From: CBFFRJ01 sp963530515
Lineage (GTDB): Bacteria; Pseudomonadota; Gammaproteobacteria; Enterobacterales; Enterobacteriaceae
Length of the DNA stretch: 64,000 nucleotides
NCBI GenBank assembly: GCA_963530515.1
Contig: CAUSEC010000022.1
Span: 1-64,000, forward strand
Direction of reading: 5' to 3'
The position numbers and the translations under genes are program-made. Below are positions 7,336 to 16,289 of the stretch, piece after piece. The notes below the pieces were generated by a model. The model worked only from the letters and a program-made list of their open reading frames with translations. It was not told the DNA's origin and ran no database searches. The number at the start of each line of letters is the position of its first letter. The first letter of the stretch is position 1.

Positions 7336-8290
7336 ACAAGACTCTGATTACGAACTCCTGACGGAAATAGCCGTCGCCTATTACGACCAGGAGCAGACCC
7401 AGGAAGAAATCGCGCAGCGATTTGGCATCTCGCGTATCAAGGTGGGCCGCTTGCTCAAAAAGGCCCGCCACGAAGGGATCGTTGAGATCAACGTGAAATA
7501 CCACCCGGTCTTTAGTTCGCAGATTGAACAACAGTTCATTCAAAATTTTGACATGAAGCGGGTGCTGATCGCCCTTGATCATCACGATGAAGACGAGCAA
7601 CGCCAGCAGGTTGCCGCCCTGGTAAGCAACTACCTCGCGACTATTTTGAAAAATGACATGACCGTGGCCGTCGGCCAGGGGCGCAACGTGGCGGCAGTGG
7701 CCAACCACGTGGGGATCTTCCCGGAGCGCAACTGCCGGTTTATCTGCGGCATCGGGGGCACCACCCGCGACGGGCAACTGATTGACGCCGACCATATCAG
7801 CCGTAATCTGGCGCGCAAGTTTAACGGCCATAGCGAAACGCTCTATGCGCCCGCCTATGTCGAAACCCCGGCGCTGCGCGAAGCCTTTATCCAGAACAGG
7901 CTGATCAAAGCCACCCTTGAGCAGGCCAGTAAAGCGGATGTGGCGATCATTGGGTTGGGGGATATGAACGAAAACAGCTTTATGGTGCAACTGGGCTGGT
8001 TCACGCCGCAGGAGATCATCACCGCCCGTCAGGAACAGGGCGTGGTGGGAGATTTAGCCGGTTACAGCTTTTTCAACATCAAGGGCACGCCGGTCGACAC
8101 GGTGATGAACAACCGGGTGATTGGCCTGAGCCTGGAACAACTGCGCGCCATCCCCTGCGTGATTGCCATTGCGTCCGAAAGTACCAAAGCCACCGCCATC
8201 CTTGGCGCACTGCGTACCGGCGTGATTGACGTACTGGCAACCAGCGCCTCAAACGCCCGTACCGTGATTCATCTGCACAAAGCCCTGTAA
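7328..8290 (+). CDS. SorC/DeoR-family sugar-binding transcriptional regulator
   Basis: This 320-residue regulator has an N-terminal helix-turn-helix (QTQEEIAQRFGISRIKVGRLLKKAR, about residues 23-47) and a C-terminal phosphosugar-binding domain of the SorC family (GQGRNVAAVANHVG, ADVAIIGLGDM, IASESTKATAILGALRTG). EryD, the erythritol regulator, belongs to this family. It follows the TIM paralogue by 35 bases on the same strand and probably controls both it and the divergent operon through the CATATG repeats in the shared promoter region. The effector is probably a phosphorylated C4 intermediate, by inference only. Confidence 0.88.
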   Translation: MAEQDSDYELLTEIAVAYYDQEQTQEEIAQRFGISRIKVGRLLKKARHEGIVEINVKYHPVFSSQIEQQFIQNFDMKRVLIALDHHDEDEQRQQVAALVSNYLATILKNDMTVAVGQGRNVAAVANHVGIFPERNCRFICGIGGTTRDGQLIDADHISRNLARKFNGHSETLYAPAYVETPALREAFIQNRLIKATLEQASKADVAIIGLGDMNENSFMVQLGWFTPQEIITARQEQGVVGDLAGYSFFNIKGTPVDTVMNNRVIGLSLEQLRAIPCVIAIASESTKATAILGALRTGVIDVLATSASNARTVIHLHKAL

Positions 8291-8291
8291 T

Positions 8292-8314
8292 ACGCCGGAG
8301 CATAACCCCGGCGT
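8292..8314. terminator. Hairpin between convergent genes
   Basis: The stem ACGCCGG (8292-8298) pairs with CCGGCGT (8308-8314) between the converging SorC regulator and permease genes. No long T run follows, so it is a weak or bidirectional terminator. Confidence 0.5.
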
Positions 8315-8320
8315 TGACGT

Positions 8321-9703
8321 TTAGCCCTGATTAACGCCCGCCACCAGTGCCGCTTCGGCGGTGCGTTTTTTCTTGAGCAGATAACCCGCCCCCAGCACCA
8401 GCAGCCAGGCCGGGATCAGGCACACTGAAATGCGGATCCCCGGCGTCATAAACATCACCACCAGAATACCCGCCAGGAACAACAGGCAAATCACGTTGGT
8501 GATGGGGTAGCCCAGGCTCTGAAACGCGGTGCTTTTCCCGGCACGGCGCATGGCCTGGCGGAATTTCAGGTGAGTGATGCAAATCATCGCCCAGTTGATA
8601 ACCAGCGCCGCCACCACCAGCGCCATCAGCAGTTCAAAGGCTTTGCCCGGCATCACATAGTTGAGAAGCACACACAGCGCGGTGGCGAGAGCAGAAATGC
8701 CCAGTGCGTTGAGCGGAATTCCTCGACGATTGACCTTCAGCAGCGAACGCGGGGCGTTACCCTGCTGCGCCAGGCCAAACAGCATACGGCTGTTACAGTA
8801 AACGCAGCTGTTGTAGACCGACAGCGCGGCGGAGAGCACCACCAGATTCAGCGCGTTCGCGACAATGTTGCTGTCCAGGGCGTGGAAAATCAGCACGAAC
8901 GGGCTGCCCCCTTCCACCACGTTTTTCCACGGATAGAGTGACAGCAGTACCGCCAGCGAGCCCACATAAAACAGCAGAATGCGGTAGATAACCTGGTTGG
9001 TGGCTTTCGGGATGCTTTTTTGCGGGTCGTCGGCTTCTGCTGCAGTAATGCCCACCAGTTCAAGGCCGCCGAAGGAGAACATGATCACCGCCATCGCCAT
9101 CACCAGGCCGCTGATGCCGTTGGGAAAGAAGCCGCCGTCCTGCCATAAATTGGCGACCGACGCCTCCGGGCCACCGTGACCGCTGAACAGCAGGTAGCCA
9201 CCAAAGGCGATCATGCTGATGATGGCCGCCACTTTGATAATGGAAAACCAGAACTCCATCTCGCCGTAGACCTTCACGTTGGTCAGGTTGATGGCGTTAA
9301 TGGCGACGAAGAAGATCCCCGCCGACACCCAGGTCGGCACTTCCGGCCACCAGTACTGAATATAAATCCCGACCGCCGTCAGCTCGGCCATGCTCACCAG
9401 TACGTAGAGCACCCAGTAGTTCCAGCCGGACATAAATCCGGCAAACGGCCCCCAGTAGCGGTTAGCAAAATGGCTGAATGAGCCTGCCACCGGCTCCTCC
9501 ACCACCATTTCGCCCAACTGGCGCATGATGAAAAAGGCAATTACGCCCGCGATGGCGTAGCCCAGCAGCACGGACGGCCCGGCCATGCGGATAGTCTGTG
9601 CGATGCCCAAAAACAGCCCGGTGCCCACGGCACCCCCGAGTGCTATCAACTGGATATGTCGGTTTTTTAACCCGCGTTTTAATTCGTTATTTTGCGTTGT
9701 CAT
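8321..9703 (-). CDS. AroP/PheP-type aromatic amino-acid permease
   Basis: This 460-residue inner-membrane APC-superfamily transporter has about twelve membrane segments. It is very close to AroP by eye: LKRGLKNRHIQLIALGGA, MRQLGEMVVEEPVAGSFSHFA, IMFSFGGLELVGITAAEAD, and the SVYNSCVYCNSRMLFGLAQQGNAP region. AroP takes up Phe, Tyr and Trp. The canonical aroP sits next to aceE-pdhR in enterics, so this is probably a second copy. AGGGGCAG precedes the ATG. An Lrp-type regulator is divergent and a TyrB-type transaminase lies just beyond, which fits uptake and transamination of aromatic amino acids. Confidence 0.85.
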   Translation of the reverse strand: MTTQNNELKRGLKNRHIQLIALGGAVGTGLFLGIAQTIRMAGPSVLLGYAIAGVIAFFIMRQLGEMVVEEPVAGSFSHFANRYWGPFAGFMSGWNYWVLYVLVSMAELTAVGIYIQYWWPEVPTWVSAGIFFVAINAINLTNVKVYGEMEFWFSIIKVAAIISMIAFGGYLLFSGHGGPEASVANLWQDGGFFPNGISGLVMAMAVIMFSFGGLELVGITAAEADDPQKSIPKATNQVIYRILLFYVGSLAVLLSLYPWKNVVEGGSPFVLIFHALDSNIVANALNLVVLSAALSVYNSCVYCNSRMLFGLAQQGNAPRSLLKVNRRGIPLNALGISALATALCVLLNYVMPGKAFELLMALVVAALVINWAMICITHLKFRQAMRRAGKSTAFQSLGYPITNVICLLFLAGILVVMFMTPGIRISVCLIPAWLLVLGAGYLLKKKRTAEAALVAGVNQG

Positions 9704-10034
9704 CTGCCCCTCCCCTGTCTGTAAAAGTCACTCCGGCCTGAGCAACTTTCAGGCCATCTGGAGAGGGGCGACTCACGAAAACTCGCTAACTAACTGACCA
9801 GGCTAAAAATATAAATATTTACTCGCTTTTATGCGTTGCGCGAGACGCGCAAACTTTCAGCAATGTCATGCGTTTTTAAGGGGATAATTGCACACTTCAT
9901 GAGAATTCTGGCGATTTCACGCACAAGCCTGAACTGTTTTGGTGCAGCGCTCGCAACCTGAAAAGCGCCGGGCTTCCCGCCACTGAAAAAGCTGATAGTC
10001 TGTTAGCCACTCTTTTGTTCCGGTATTGGCACAC
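9704..10034. promoter_or_regulatory. Divergent region between permease and Lrp-type regulator
   Basis: This 331-base region contains no convincing gene. It is AT-rich around 9800-9830 (AAAATATAAATATTTACTC) and presumably holds both promoters and the binding sites of the Lrp-type protein. No clear operator repeat was found by eye. Confidence 0.4.
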
Positions 10035-10514
10035 ATGTACAACATCGACGACTTTGATCTGAAAATCCTCACGCTGCTGCAAGGCAACGGCCGGTTGACC
10101 AACCAGGAATTGAGCGATTTGATTGGCCTTTCCGCCTCCCAGTGCTCGCGCCGACGCATTGCGCTTGAGCAGGCGCAGCTTATCCTCGGCTACCACGCAA
10201 GGCTCGCGCCAGATGCCTTAGGGCTTGAGATGCTGGGGCTGATTGAGGTGCGCCTGATTAATCACACGCAGGAATATGTGGAGAGCTTCCACAAAATGCT
10301 GAACGAAGTCGATGCGATCCTCGACGCCTGGAAAACCACCGGCGATGCCGATTATCTGCTACGGGTTGCCGTGCCGGATTTACCGGGCTTAAGCCATTTA
10401 ATCAGCCATATCCTTGCGCAAAACAAAGGTGTGGCGCATTTAAAAACCTCAGTGGTGCTAAACCGACTGAAAGAAAACGGTCAGCCGGTGCCAGACAACG
10501 GCGCACTGCCCTGA
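10035..10514 (+). CDS. Lrp/AsnC-family transcriptional regulator
   Basis: This protein of about 159 residues has an N-terminal winged helix (DLKILTLLQGNGRLTNQELS, SQCSRRRIALEQ) and a C-terminal RAM domain (TTGDADYLLRVAVPDLPGL). These regulators sense amino acids. The ATG at 10035 was chosen; an in-frame TTG lies three codons upstream and no strong ribosome-binding site is evident for either. It is divergent from the AroP-type permease, which is the most likely target, and precedes the YitT and TyrB-type genes. Confidence 0.85.
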   Translation: MYNIDDFDLKILTLLQGNGRLTNQELSDLIGLSASQCSRRRIALEQAQLILGYHARLAPDALGLEMLGLIEVRLINHTQEYVESFHKMLNEVDAILDAWKTTGDADYLLRVAVPDLPGLSHLISHILAQNKGVAHLKTSVVLNRLKENGQPVPDNGALP

Positions 10515-10766
10515 TTTGGGGCGACGCGCCTTATTTTGGTGCAACCATTTATCAAACCAATGCATTATGCGGGCATCAACCACACATATTGCCCGCATAT
10601 CACCTTAGAAATGCACGAATCACGCAAAACGTTCTTTTTTGCCATTTCAAAGTGTTAGCACTATCACTGTCTGTTTTTACGGCACTTAACCCCTTCTGAA
10701 CGCCGATCTGGTGCGATTTTTGCAAGATATTTCTTATCTTTAGCAAATGTTGAATCGTACTTTCTT

Positions 10767-11381
10767 ATGGATAACGTCCTGACCCCCAATAAACTTGCTC
10801 ATACCTGGCTGGAAGATGCGCTGGCGCTGCTGTTCGGTACGCTGATGATCTCTTTTGGCGTGATTCTGTTTCGCCAGGCGGGCGCACTCACCGGCGGGAC
10901 GGCGGGTATCGCCTTTCTGATCCACTACGCGACCCATCTGCCGTTTGGCGTGGCGTTCTTTTTGATCAACCTGCCGTTTTACTGGCTCTCCATCCGCCGG
11001 ATGGGCATGCAGTTCACCCTGAAGACCTTCTGTGCCGTGGCGCTGGTGTCACTGTTCTCGGATCTGCACGGCCGCTTTATCCATTTCGATCAGCTCAACC
11101 CGTACTACGCCACCCTGTTTGGCAACATCGTGGTGGGGATTGGTTTCGTGGTGCTGTTCCGTCATAAAGCGAGCCTCGGTGGCGTGAACATTCTCGCTCT
11201 CTATTTGCAGGACAAAAGCGGCATTCGTGCCGGTAAGTTCCAGATGGTGGTGGATGCCTGTATCGTGACCGCGTCGCTGTTCTTCGTGAGCCTGCCGATG
11301 CTGGCGACCTCCATCGTCGGCGCTGTTATTCTTAATTCGATTATTGCCATGAACCACCGCCCGGGACGCTACGCGGTGTAA
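10767..11381 (+). CDS. YitT-family integral membrane protein
   Basis: This 204-residue protein has five to six hydrophobic segments, characteristic of the YitT/DUF161 family: LMISFGVILFRQAGALTGGTAGIAFLIHY, HKASLGGVNILALYLQDKSGIRAG. The family's function is not established. A regulator-free gap of 252 bases separates it from the Lrp gene. It lies 36 bases before the TyrB-type transaminase, so the two may form an operon linked to amino-acid metabolism or export. Confidence 0.75.
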   Translation: MDNVLTPNKLAHTWLEDALALLFGTLMISFGVILFRQAGALTGGTAGIAFLIHYATHLPFGVAFFLINLPFYWLSIRRMGMQFTLKTFCAVALVSLFSDLHGRFIHFDQLNPYYATLFGNIVVGIGFVVLFRHKASLGGVNILALYLQDKSGIRAGKFQMVVDACIVTASLFFVSLPMLATSIVGAVILNSIIAMNHRPGRYAV

Positions 11382-11417
11382 TGGATTGACCTCTGACTGT
11401 TATTTCAGGAGTAGACT

Positions 11418-12611
11418 GTGTTCCAGAACGTTGACGCCTACGCGGGCGATCCTATCCTGTCGTTGATGGAGACTTTCCATCAGGACAACCGTGCCGACAA
11501 AGTAAACCTCAGCATCGGTCTGTATTACAACGAGCAGGCCATCATTCCTCGTCTTGAGGCGGTACAACAGGCCGAAACGCGCCTGCAGAGCCTGCCGCAA
11601 AAAGCCAGCCTCTACCTGCCGATGGAAGGGTTTGCCCCTTACCGCAGCGCCGTTCAGCACCTGCTGTTTGGTGAAAACCACCCGGCGCTGAATGCCGGGC
11701 GCATCGCTACTATCCAGACGCTGGGCGGTTCCGGCGCGCTGAAAGTGGGTGCCGATTTCCTCAAACGCTACTTCCCGGATTCTGAAGTGTGGGTGAGCGA
11801 TCCGACCTGGGAAAACCATATCGCCATTTTCGCCGGTGCCGGTTTTAACGTGCACACCTATCCGTACTTCGACGAAACCACGCGCGGCGTTAACTTCGAT
11901 GCGATGCTGAGCAGCCTGAAGCAGCTGCCGGCGCGCAGCATCGTGCTGCTGCATCCGTGCTGCCATAACCCGACGGGTGCTGACCTGACTCACGCCCAGT
12001 GGGATGAAGTCATCGAAGTGCTGATTGCCCGCGACCTGATTCCGTTCCTCGACATCGCCTACCAGGGCTTTGGCGCAGGTATTGAAGACGATGCCTATGC
12101 TATTCGCGCCATCGCCAGCACCGGTTTACCGGCCCTGGTCAGCAACTCGTTTTCCAAAATCTTCTCCCTGTACGGCGAGCGCGTAGGCGGGTTGTCCATC
12201 GTGTGTGAAGATGCCGATGCCGCAGGCCGCGTGCTGGGTCAGTTAAAAGCGACCGTGCGTCGCAACTACTCCAGCCCGCCGAACTTTGGTGCGCAGGTGG
12301 TTTCTCTGGTGCTCAACGATCCAGAGCTGAATGCGTTATGGCGTGCAGAAGTGGAGGCCATGCGCACCCGCATCAGCGAAATGCGCCAGGCGCTGGTTGA
12401 CGTGCTAAAAGCCGCCCTGCCGGAGCATGACTTTGACTACCTGCTGACCCAGCGCGGCATGTTCAGCTACACCGGATTTAGCCCGGAGCAAGTGGACAAG
12501 CTGCGTGAAGCATACGGTGTTTACCTGATTGCCAGCGGCCGCGTCTGCATGGCCGGGTTAAACCATGGCAACATCGAGCGCGTTGCCAGCGCCTTTGCGG
12601 CGGTGCAGTAA
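11418..12611 (+). CDS. tyrB: Aromatic amino-acid aminotransferase, TyrB type
   Basis: This 397-residue class I PLP enzyme aligns by eye with E. coli TyrB over its whole length: YAGDPILSLMETF, ATIQTLGGSGALKVGADFLKR, LLHPCCHNPTGADLT, and the PLP lysine in SNSFSKIFSLYGERVGG. It transfers amino groups between Tyr, Phe, Leu or Asp and 2-oxoglutarate. The start is GTG at 11418 after TTCAGGAG. In E. coli tyrB lies next to alr, so this location next to an AroP-type permease and an Lrp-type regulator suggests a paralogue or a relocated gene. Confidence 0.85.
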   Translation: MFQNVDAYAGDPILSLMETFHQDNRADKVNLSIGLYYNEQAIIPRLEAVQQAETRLQSLPQKASLYLPMEGFAPYRSAVQHLLFGENHPALNAGRIATIQTLGGSGALKVGADFLKRYFPDSEVWVSDPTWENHIAIFAGAGFNVHTYPYFDETTRGVNFDAMLSSLKQLPARSIVLLHPCCHNPTGADLTHAQWDEVIEVLIARDLIPFLDIAYQGFGAGIEDDAYAIRAIASTGLPALVSNSFSKIFSLYGERVGGLSIVCEDADAAGRVLGQLKATVRRNYSSPPNFGAQVVSLVLNDPELNALWRAEVEAMRTRISEMRQALVDVLKAALPEHDFDYLLTQRGMFSYTGFSPEQVDKLREAYGVYLIASGRVCMAGLNHGNIERVASAFAAVQ

Positions 12612-12628
12612 CGCCTGCCCGCCTGTTT

Positions 12629-14953
12629 TCAGCGCTCACGCGTGACGAAAACAGGCGGCTGCCACGCCGTCACCTCCGGCGGCGTGCCAGCAAACTTCTC
12701 CATCTCCACCCGGCAACTTTGCGCCGAACTGCCCTGCCCCAGACGTGAACTGCCCCTGTCTTCCGTGAGTACATTCGGATTACCGTGTTTATCCAGCGGC
12801 TGCTCATCCTGCGCGTTAAGCGGATCATACCAGGCACCCGTCGACATCTGAATCACGCCGGGTCGAATCGCCTCGCTGAGTTTTGCCCCCGCCAGCAGCG
12901 CCCCCCTGGCGTTGAAAACCTTCACCACATCGCCATCCTGTATGCCGCGAGAGGCCGCATCCTGCGGGTGCAGCCACACCGGCTCTCGCCCGGCGACTTT
13001 GGTTTTACGGCTCACGCTGCCATGATCGTACTGGCTGTGCAGGCGCGTGCGCGGCTGGCTCGACAACAAATGCAACGGCCACTGCTGCGCCTGTGCCTGC
13101 TGATACTGCGCTTCCGGCTCATGCCAGTAGGGGTGGCCAGGACACTCTTCGTAGCCAAAATCGGCGATTGTCTGCGAAAAAAACTCTATTTTACCGGAAG
13201 GCGTGGTGAGTGGATGTTTAAGCGGATCGTCGCGGAAATCTTTCAGCAGGATGTGCGGTGTGTCCGGGCGGGCAAACTCGAACATGCCCTGCTGCCAGAA
13301 ATCGTCAAAATCCGGCAGCGCGATGCCCTCTGCAGCGGCGCGGGGGCGGGATTCGTCGTACATCTTTCGCAACCACTCGTTGGGGCTGCGCCCTTCGCTG
13401 AACGCCTCGCCAAACCCCAGCCGGGACGCCAGCGCGCTGAGAATACCGTAGTCATCACGCGCCTCCGCAAAGGGCGCGATGTGCTGGCGCATGGCAATCA
13501 TAAAACCGTCATTGCTGGCGCTGCCGATATCTTCCCGTTCCAGCGAGGTGGTGGCGGGCAGCACGATGTCGGCGAATTTCGCCTGCGCGGTCCAGTACTG
13601 TTCATGAACCACAACCGCTTCCGGGCGACGCCAGGCGCGGACCAGTTTATTCAGATCCTGATGGTGATGAAAAACATTGCCGCCTGCCCAGTACACAAGC
13701 CGGATATCCGGGTAGTGCAGGGTCCTGCCGTCAAATTCGTAAGGCTCACCCGGCTTTAGCAGCATGTCAGAAATGCGGGCGACAGGGATTTTTTCCGCCA
13801 CCGGATTACGCCCCTGAGACAGGCGCGGGCCGGAGAAAACGCGGCGGTGCGCTCCGGCAAGATTGGTGGAGGCGTAGCCAAAACCCAGCCCGCCGCCGGG
13901 GGTGCCAATCTGCCCGAGCAGCGCCGTGGTGGCGACCGTCGCCCAGAAGGTTTGCTCCCCCTGGCGCGCCCGCTGCACCGACCAGGCGATGTTGATCATC
14001 GTGCGGTGCGTGGCCATCTCCCGGGCGAGCTGGCGTATGCATTCGGCGGACAGGCCGGTACGCAACGCCGCCCACTCCGGGCTTTTCACCACGCCGTCGC
14101 CTTTGCCGAACAGATAATCGCGGTAAGGTGCAAAGCCCACCGTGTGGCTGTCGACAAATTCGCGGTCATGTAAATCTTCAGCAATCAACACCTGACACAC
14201 CGCCAGCAGCAGCGCGGTATCGCTGCCGGGTTTGACCGCCAGCCAGTCGGCATCCGGCACGCCTGAAAGATCGTTTTGTACCGGGCTGATGTTAATAAAG
14301 CGCGTGCCGTTAGCCCGCAGCGTGGTCAGCCAGTGTTGCAGGGCGTGATCGTTCGCCCCACCGCCGTTGACCTGGGCGTTACGCAGCGGCAGACCACCGA
14401 TGGCGACAAACAGCTCGCAGTGCTCCGCCAGCGACGGCCAGTGGGTGTGCTGGCGCTGAAGTATATCCAAATCACCGAGAATGTGCGGCAAAATGCGCTC
14501 ACCTGCGGCGATACTGTAGGTATTGGTGCTGCCGGTGTAGCCGCCAAAAAAGTTGAGAAAGCGATGCAGTTGTCCCTGGGCATGATGAAAACGCCCGGCG
14601 CTGGACCAGCCGTAAGAGCCGCCGTAAATCGCTGTATTGCCCTGCTCACGTTTGACCCGCGTCAGTTCATCTGCCACAAGCGCTAGCGCTTCATCCCAGC
14701 TCACTTCCACAAAGGGTTCGCGCCCTCTTCCCTCACGGGACGCCGCGCCCTGTTTGAGAAAACCTTCGCGCACCGCCGGACGGCGCACGCGAGACGCCCC
14801 CTGCACCGCATCCGGCAGCGACTCGCCAATCCGCGACGGATTGCTGTCCCACTCAACCGGACGCACGCCAGTAAGCTGGCCCTCACGGGTTTCAACCTGA
14901 TAGGTGCCCCAGTGCATCACCGCCAGGTTGTGAAGGGGATTCTCGGCTTTCAT
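12629..14953 (-). CDS. BisC/TorZ-type molybdopterin oxidoreductase (S- or N-oxide reductase)
   Basis: This 774-residue bis-MGD molybdoenzyme belongs to the DMSO reductase family. The GGSYGW motif (residues 112-117), where the family's Mo-ligating serine lies, TPGGGLGFGY, VYWAGGNVFHHHQD, KFADIVLPATTSLERED and the C-terminal VNVLTxD-like motif (NPNVLTEDRGSSRLGQG) match E. coli BisC. There is no twin-arginine signal, so it is cytoplasmic like BisC, which reduces biotin sulfoxide and free methionine sulfoxide. It follows the SDR gene on the same strand but is separated by a REP element. Neighbouring methionine-type transporter genes suggest a sulfoxide substrate, by inference. Confidence 0.85.
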   Translation of the reverse strand: MKAENPLHNLAVMHWGTYQVETREGQLTGVRPVEWDSNPSRIGESLPDAVQGASRVRRPAVREGFLKQGAASREGRGREPFVEVSWDEALALVADELTRVKREQGNTAIYGGSYGWSSAGRFHHAQGQLHRFLNFFGGYTGSTNTYSIAAGERILPHILGDLDILQRQHTHWPSLAEHCELFVAIGGLPLRNAQVNGGGANDHALQHWLTTLRANGTRFINISPVQNDLSGVPDADWLAVKPGSDTALLLAVCQVLIAEDLHDREFVDSHTVGFAPYRDYLFGKGDGVVKSPEWAALRTGLSAECIRQLAREMATHRTMINIAWSVQRARQGEQTFWATVATTALLGQIGTPGGGLGFGYASTNLAGAHRRVFSGPRLSQGRNPVAEKIPVARISDMLLKPGEPYEFDGRTLHYPDIRLVYWAGGNVFHHHQDLNKLVRAWRRPEAVVVHEQYWTAQAKFADIVLPATTSLEREDIGSASNDGFMIAMRQHIAPFAEARDDYGILSALASRLGFGEAFSEGRSPNEWLRKMYDESRPRAAAEGIALPDFDDFWQQGMFEFARPDTPHILLKDFRDDPLKHPLTTPSGKIEFFSQTIADFGYEECPGHPYWHEPEAQYQQAQAQQWPLHLLSSQPRTRLHSQYDHGSVSRKTKVAGREPVWLHPQDAASRGIQDGDVVKVFNARGALLAGAKLSEAIRPGVIQMSTGAWYDPLNAQDEQPLDKHGNPNVLTEDRGSSRLGQGSSAQSCRVEMEKFAGTPPEVTAWQPPVFVTRER

Positions 14954-14982
14954 CGTGCGTCCTCAAAACGAATGCGTGACGT

Positions 14983-15015
14983 GTAGGCCGGATAAGGCGT
15001 GAGCCGCCATCCGGC
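14983..15015. repeat. REP-type palindromic repeat
   Basis: GTAGGCCGGATAAGGCGTGA followed by GCCGCCATCCGGC is a typical enterobacterial REP unit. It lies between the SDR and BisC-type genes and may stabilise the upstream mRNA or limit read-through. Confidence 0.85.
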
Positions 15016-15035
15016 GTGACAGGGTGGACAGGGAG

Positions 15036-15797
15036 TCAATGCATCGTCATCCCACCCGTCACATTAATCGCCTGCCCGGTCATATAGGCGGCAAGCGGGC
15101 TTGCCAGAAAGGCCACGACACCGGCTATTTCCGCAGGCTGTGCGGTACGCCCGAGCAGCACCTGCGAGCAGTCTTCGGCGTAAATCGCCTCCGGGGTCAT
15201 ACCGCGCAGTTCTGCCCCTTCCCGCCGCTCGCGCCACTTCATCTCGGTTTCGACGATACCGGGACAGACGGCATTGACGAGGATGTTGTCGCGGGCAAGC
15301 TCAATCGCCATCACTTTGGTGAGGCCGAGTACCGCATGCTTGGAGGCCACGTACTGCCCCATCATCCGGTAGCCGTTTTTCCCCGCCTGCGAGGCGATAT
15401 TGATAATGCGACCGCCGCTTTTTGCCTTCATCAGTGGGATCGCCACTTCAGACAGGTAGCCGATGCTTTTAACGTTGACGTCCAGAATCCGCTGCCAGTC
15501 CGCATCGTTAAACTGCGTCACCGGGCTCATGGCCGACACGCCGCAGCTGTTGACCAGAATATCGATGCCGCCGAAGGTTTCCCGGGCGGCCTCAATCAGC
15601 AGATGTGCATCCTCGCGGGAGGCCACATCGGTGCGCAGCACCAGCTGGCGCGTACTCTGCTCCCGCGCCCTGCCGGCAATGTCACCGATAACCACATTGG
15701 CGCCGCCCTGATGAAACAGCTCGGCAATGGCTTTGCCTATCCCCTGTAAACCGCCCGTCACCACGGCGGTCTGGCCGCTGAAATCCAGACTGATCAT
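15036..15797 (-). CDS. SDR-family NAD(P)-dependent oxidoreductase
   Basis: This 253-residue classical short-chain dehydrogenase has the nucleotide motif TGGLQGIGKA, NSCG in place of NNAG, the catalytic Ser-Tyr-Lys in IINIASQAG and QYVASKHAV, and the C-terminal YMTGQAINVTGGM. The substrate is unknown. Its ATG is only two bases from the stop of the LuxS-like gene, so the two are co-transcribed and probably translationally coupled. This suggests it oxidises or reduces a product of the LuxS-like lyase, for example a sugar- or diketone-like fragment. That link is inference. Confidence 0.88.
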   Translation of the reverse strand: MISLDFSGQTAVVTGGLQGIGKAIAELFHQGGANVVIGDIAGRAREQSTRQLVLRTDVASREDAHLLIEAARETFGGIDILVNSCGVSAMSPVTQFNDADWQRILDVNVKSIGYLSEVAIPLMKAKSGGRIINIASQAGKNGYRMMGQYVASKHAVLGLTKVMAIELARDNILVNAVCPGIVETEMKWRERREGAELRGMTPEAIYAEDCSQVLLGRTAQPAEIAGVVAFLASPLAAYMTGQAINVTGGMTMH

Positions 15798-15799
15798 CG

Positions 15800-16255
15800 T
15801 TACGCCCTGAACGGGTCGTCGCTGATACCCGCTTCCAGCACCAGCTTCGCGTACTCCTGCGCGGAGAAGAGCGAGTGGTCGCGGTAGTTGCCGCAGGCCA
15901 GAGGCGTCACCGCGGGCACATCGGTGGCGGTGACCACGCGCTGCAACACGCGGGTCAATGCGGCGGCAATGTTTTTAGGATCGTGCTCGTCCCACAGGAT
16001 CAGGTAGAAACCGGTACGGCAGCCCATCGGCGAGATGTCGATAACCCCTTCCAGCTCCTCACGCAGGCCAAAGGCCAGCAGGTGCTCCAGGGTGTGCAGT
16101 GCCGCCGTGGGAATCGCATCCACGTTGGGTTGCAGGAAACGCAGGTCGAATTTCTGCACCACGCTGCCCAGCTTGTGGCGCTCATAGCCAGCAACGCGAA
16201 CATACGGGGCTTTCACTTTGGTGTGGTCGAGGGTAAAGCTCTCTACAACTGGCAT
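15800..16255 (-). CDS. LuxS-like S-ribosylhomocysteine lyase paralogue
   Basis: LuxS cleaves S-ribosylhomocysteine to homocysteine and the AI-2 precursor DPD using a divalent metal. This 151-residue protein keeps the metal ligands His54 and His58 in HTLEH, Cys121 in ACG, the base Glu57 and the catalytic Cys79 in SPMGCRTGFY. FDLRFLQPN has Leu41 where the usual forms have Cys. Enteric LuxS is 171 residues with extra loops; this one is closer to the shorter Gram-positive form in length and in the ESFxLDHxxVxAPYVR start. It lies in a methionine-type ABC transporter operon, away from the usual gshA-linked luxS, so it is probably a second copy that arrived by transfer. Substrate is uncertain. Confidence 0.88.
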   Translation of the reverse strand: MPVVESFTLDHTKVKAPYVRVAGYERHKLGSVVQKFDLRFLQPNVDAIPTAALHTLEHLLAFGLREELEGVIDISPMGCRTGFYLILWDEHDPKNIAAALTRVLQRVVTATDVPAVTPLACGNYRDHSLFSAQEYAKLVLEAGISDDPFRA

Positions 16256-16289
16256 TTTTTCACTCCTTTAGAAAACGAATGAAACAGGC

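Noticed and set aside
13847..14173. Open frames antisense to the BisC-type gene
   Set aside because: They arise from the GC-rich codon use of the molybdoenzyme gene and have no independent support.
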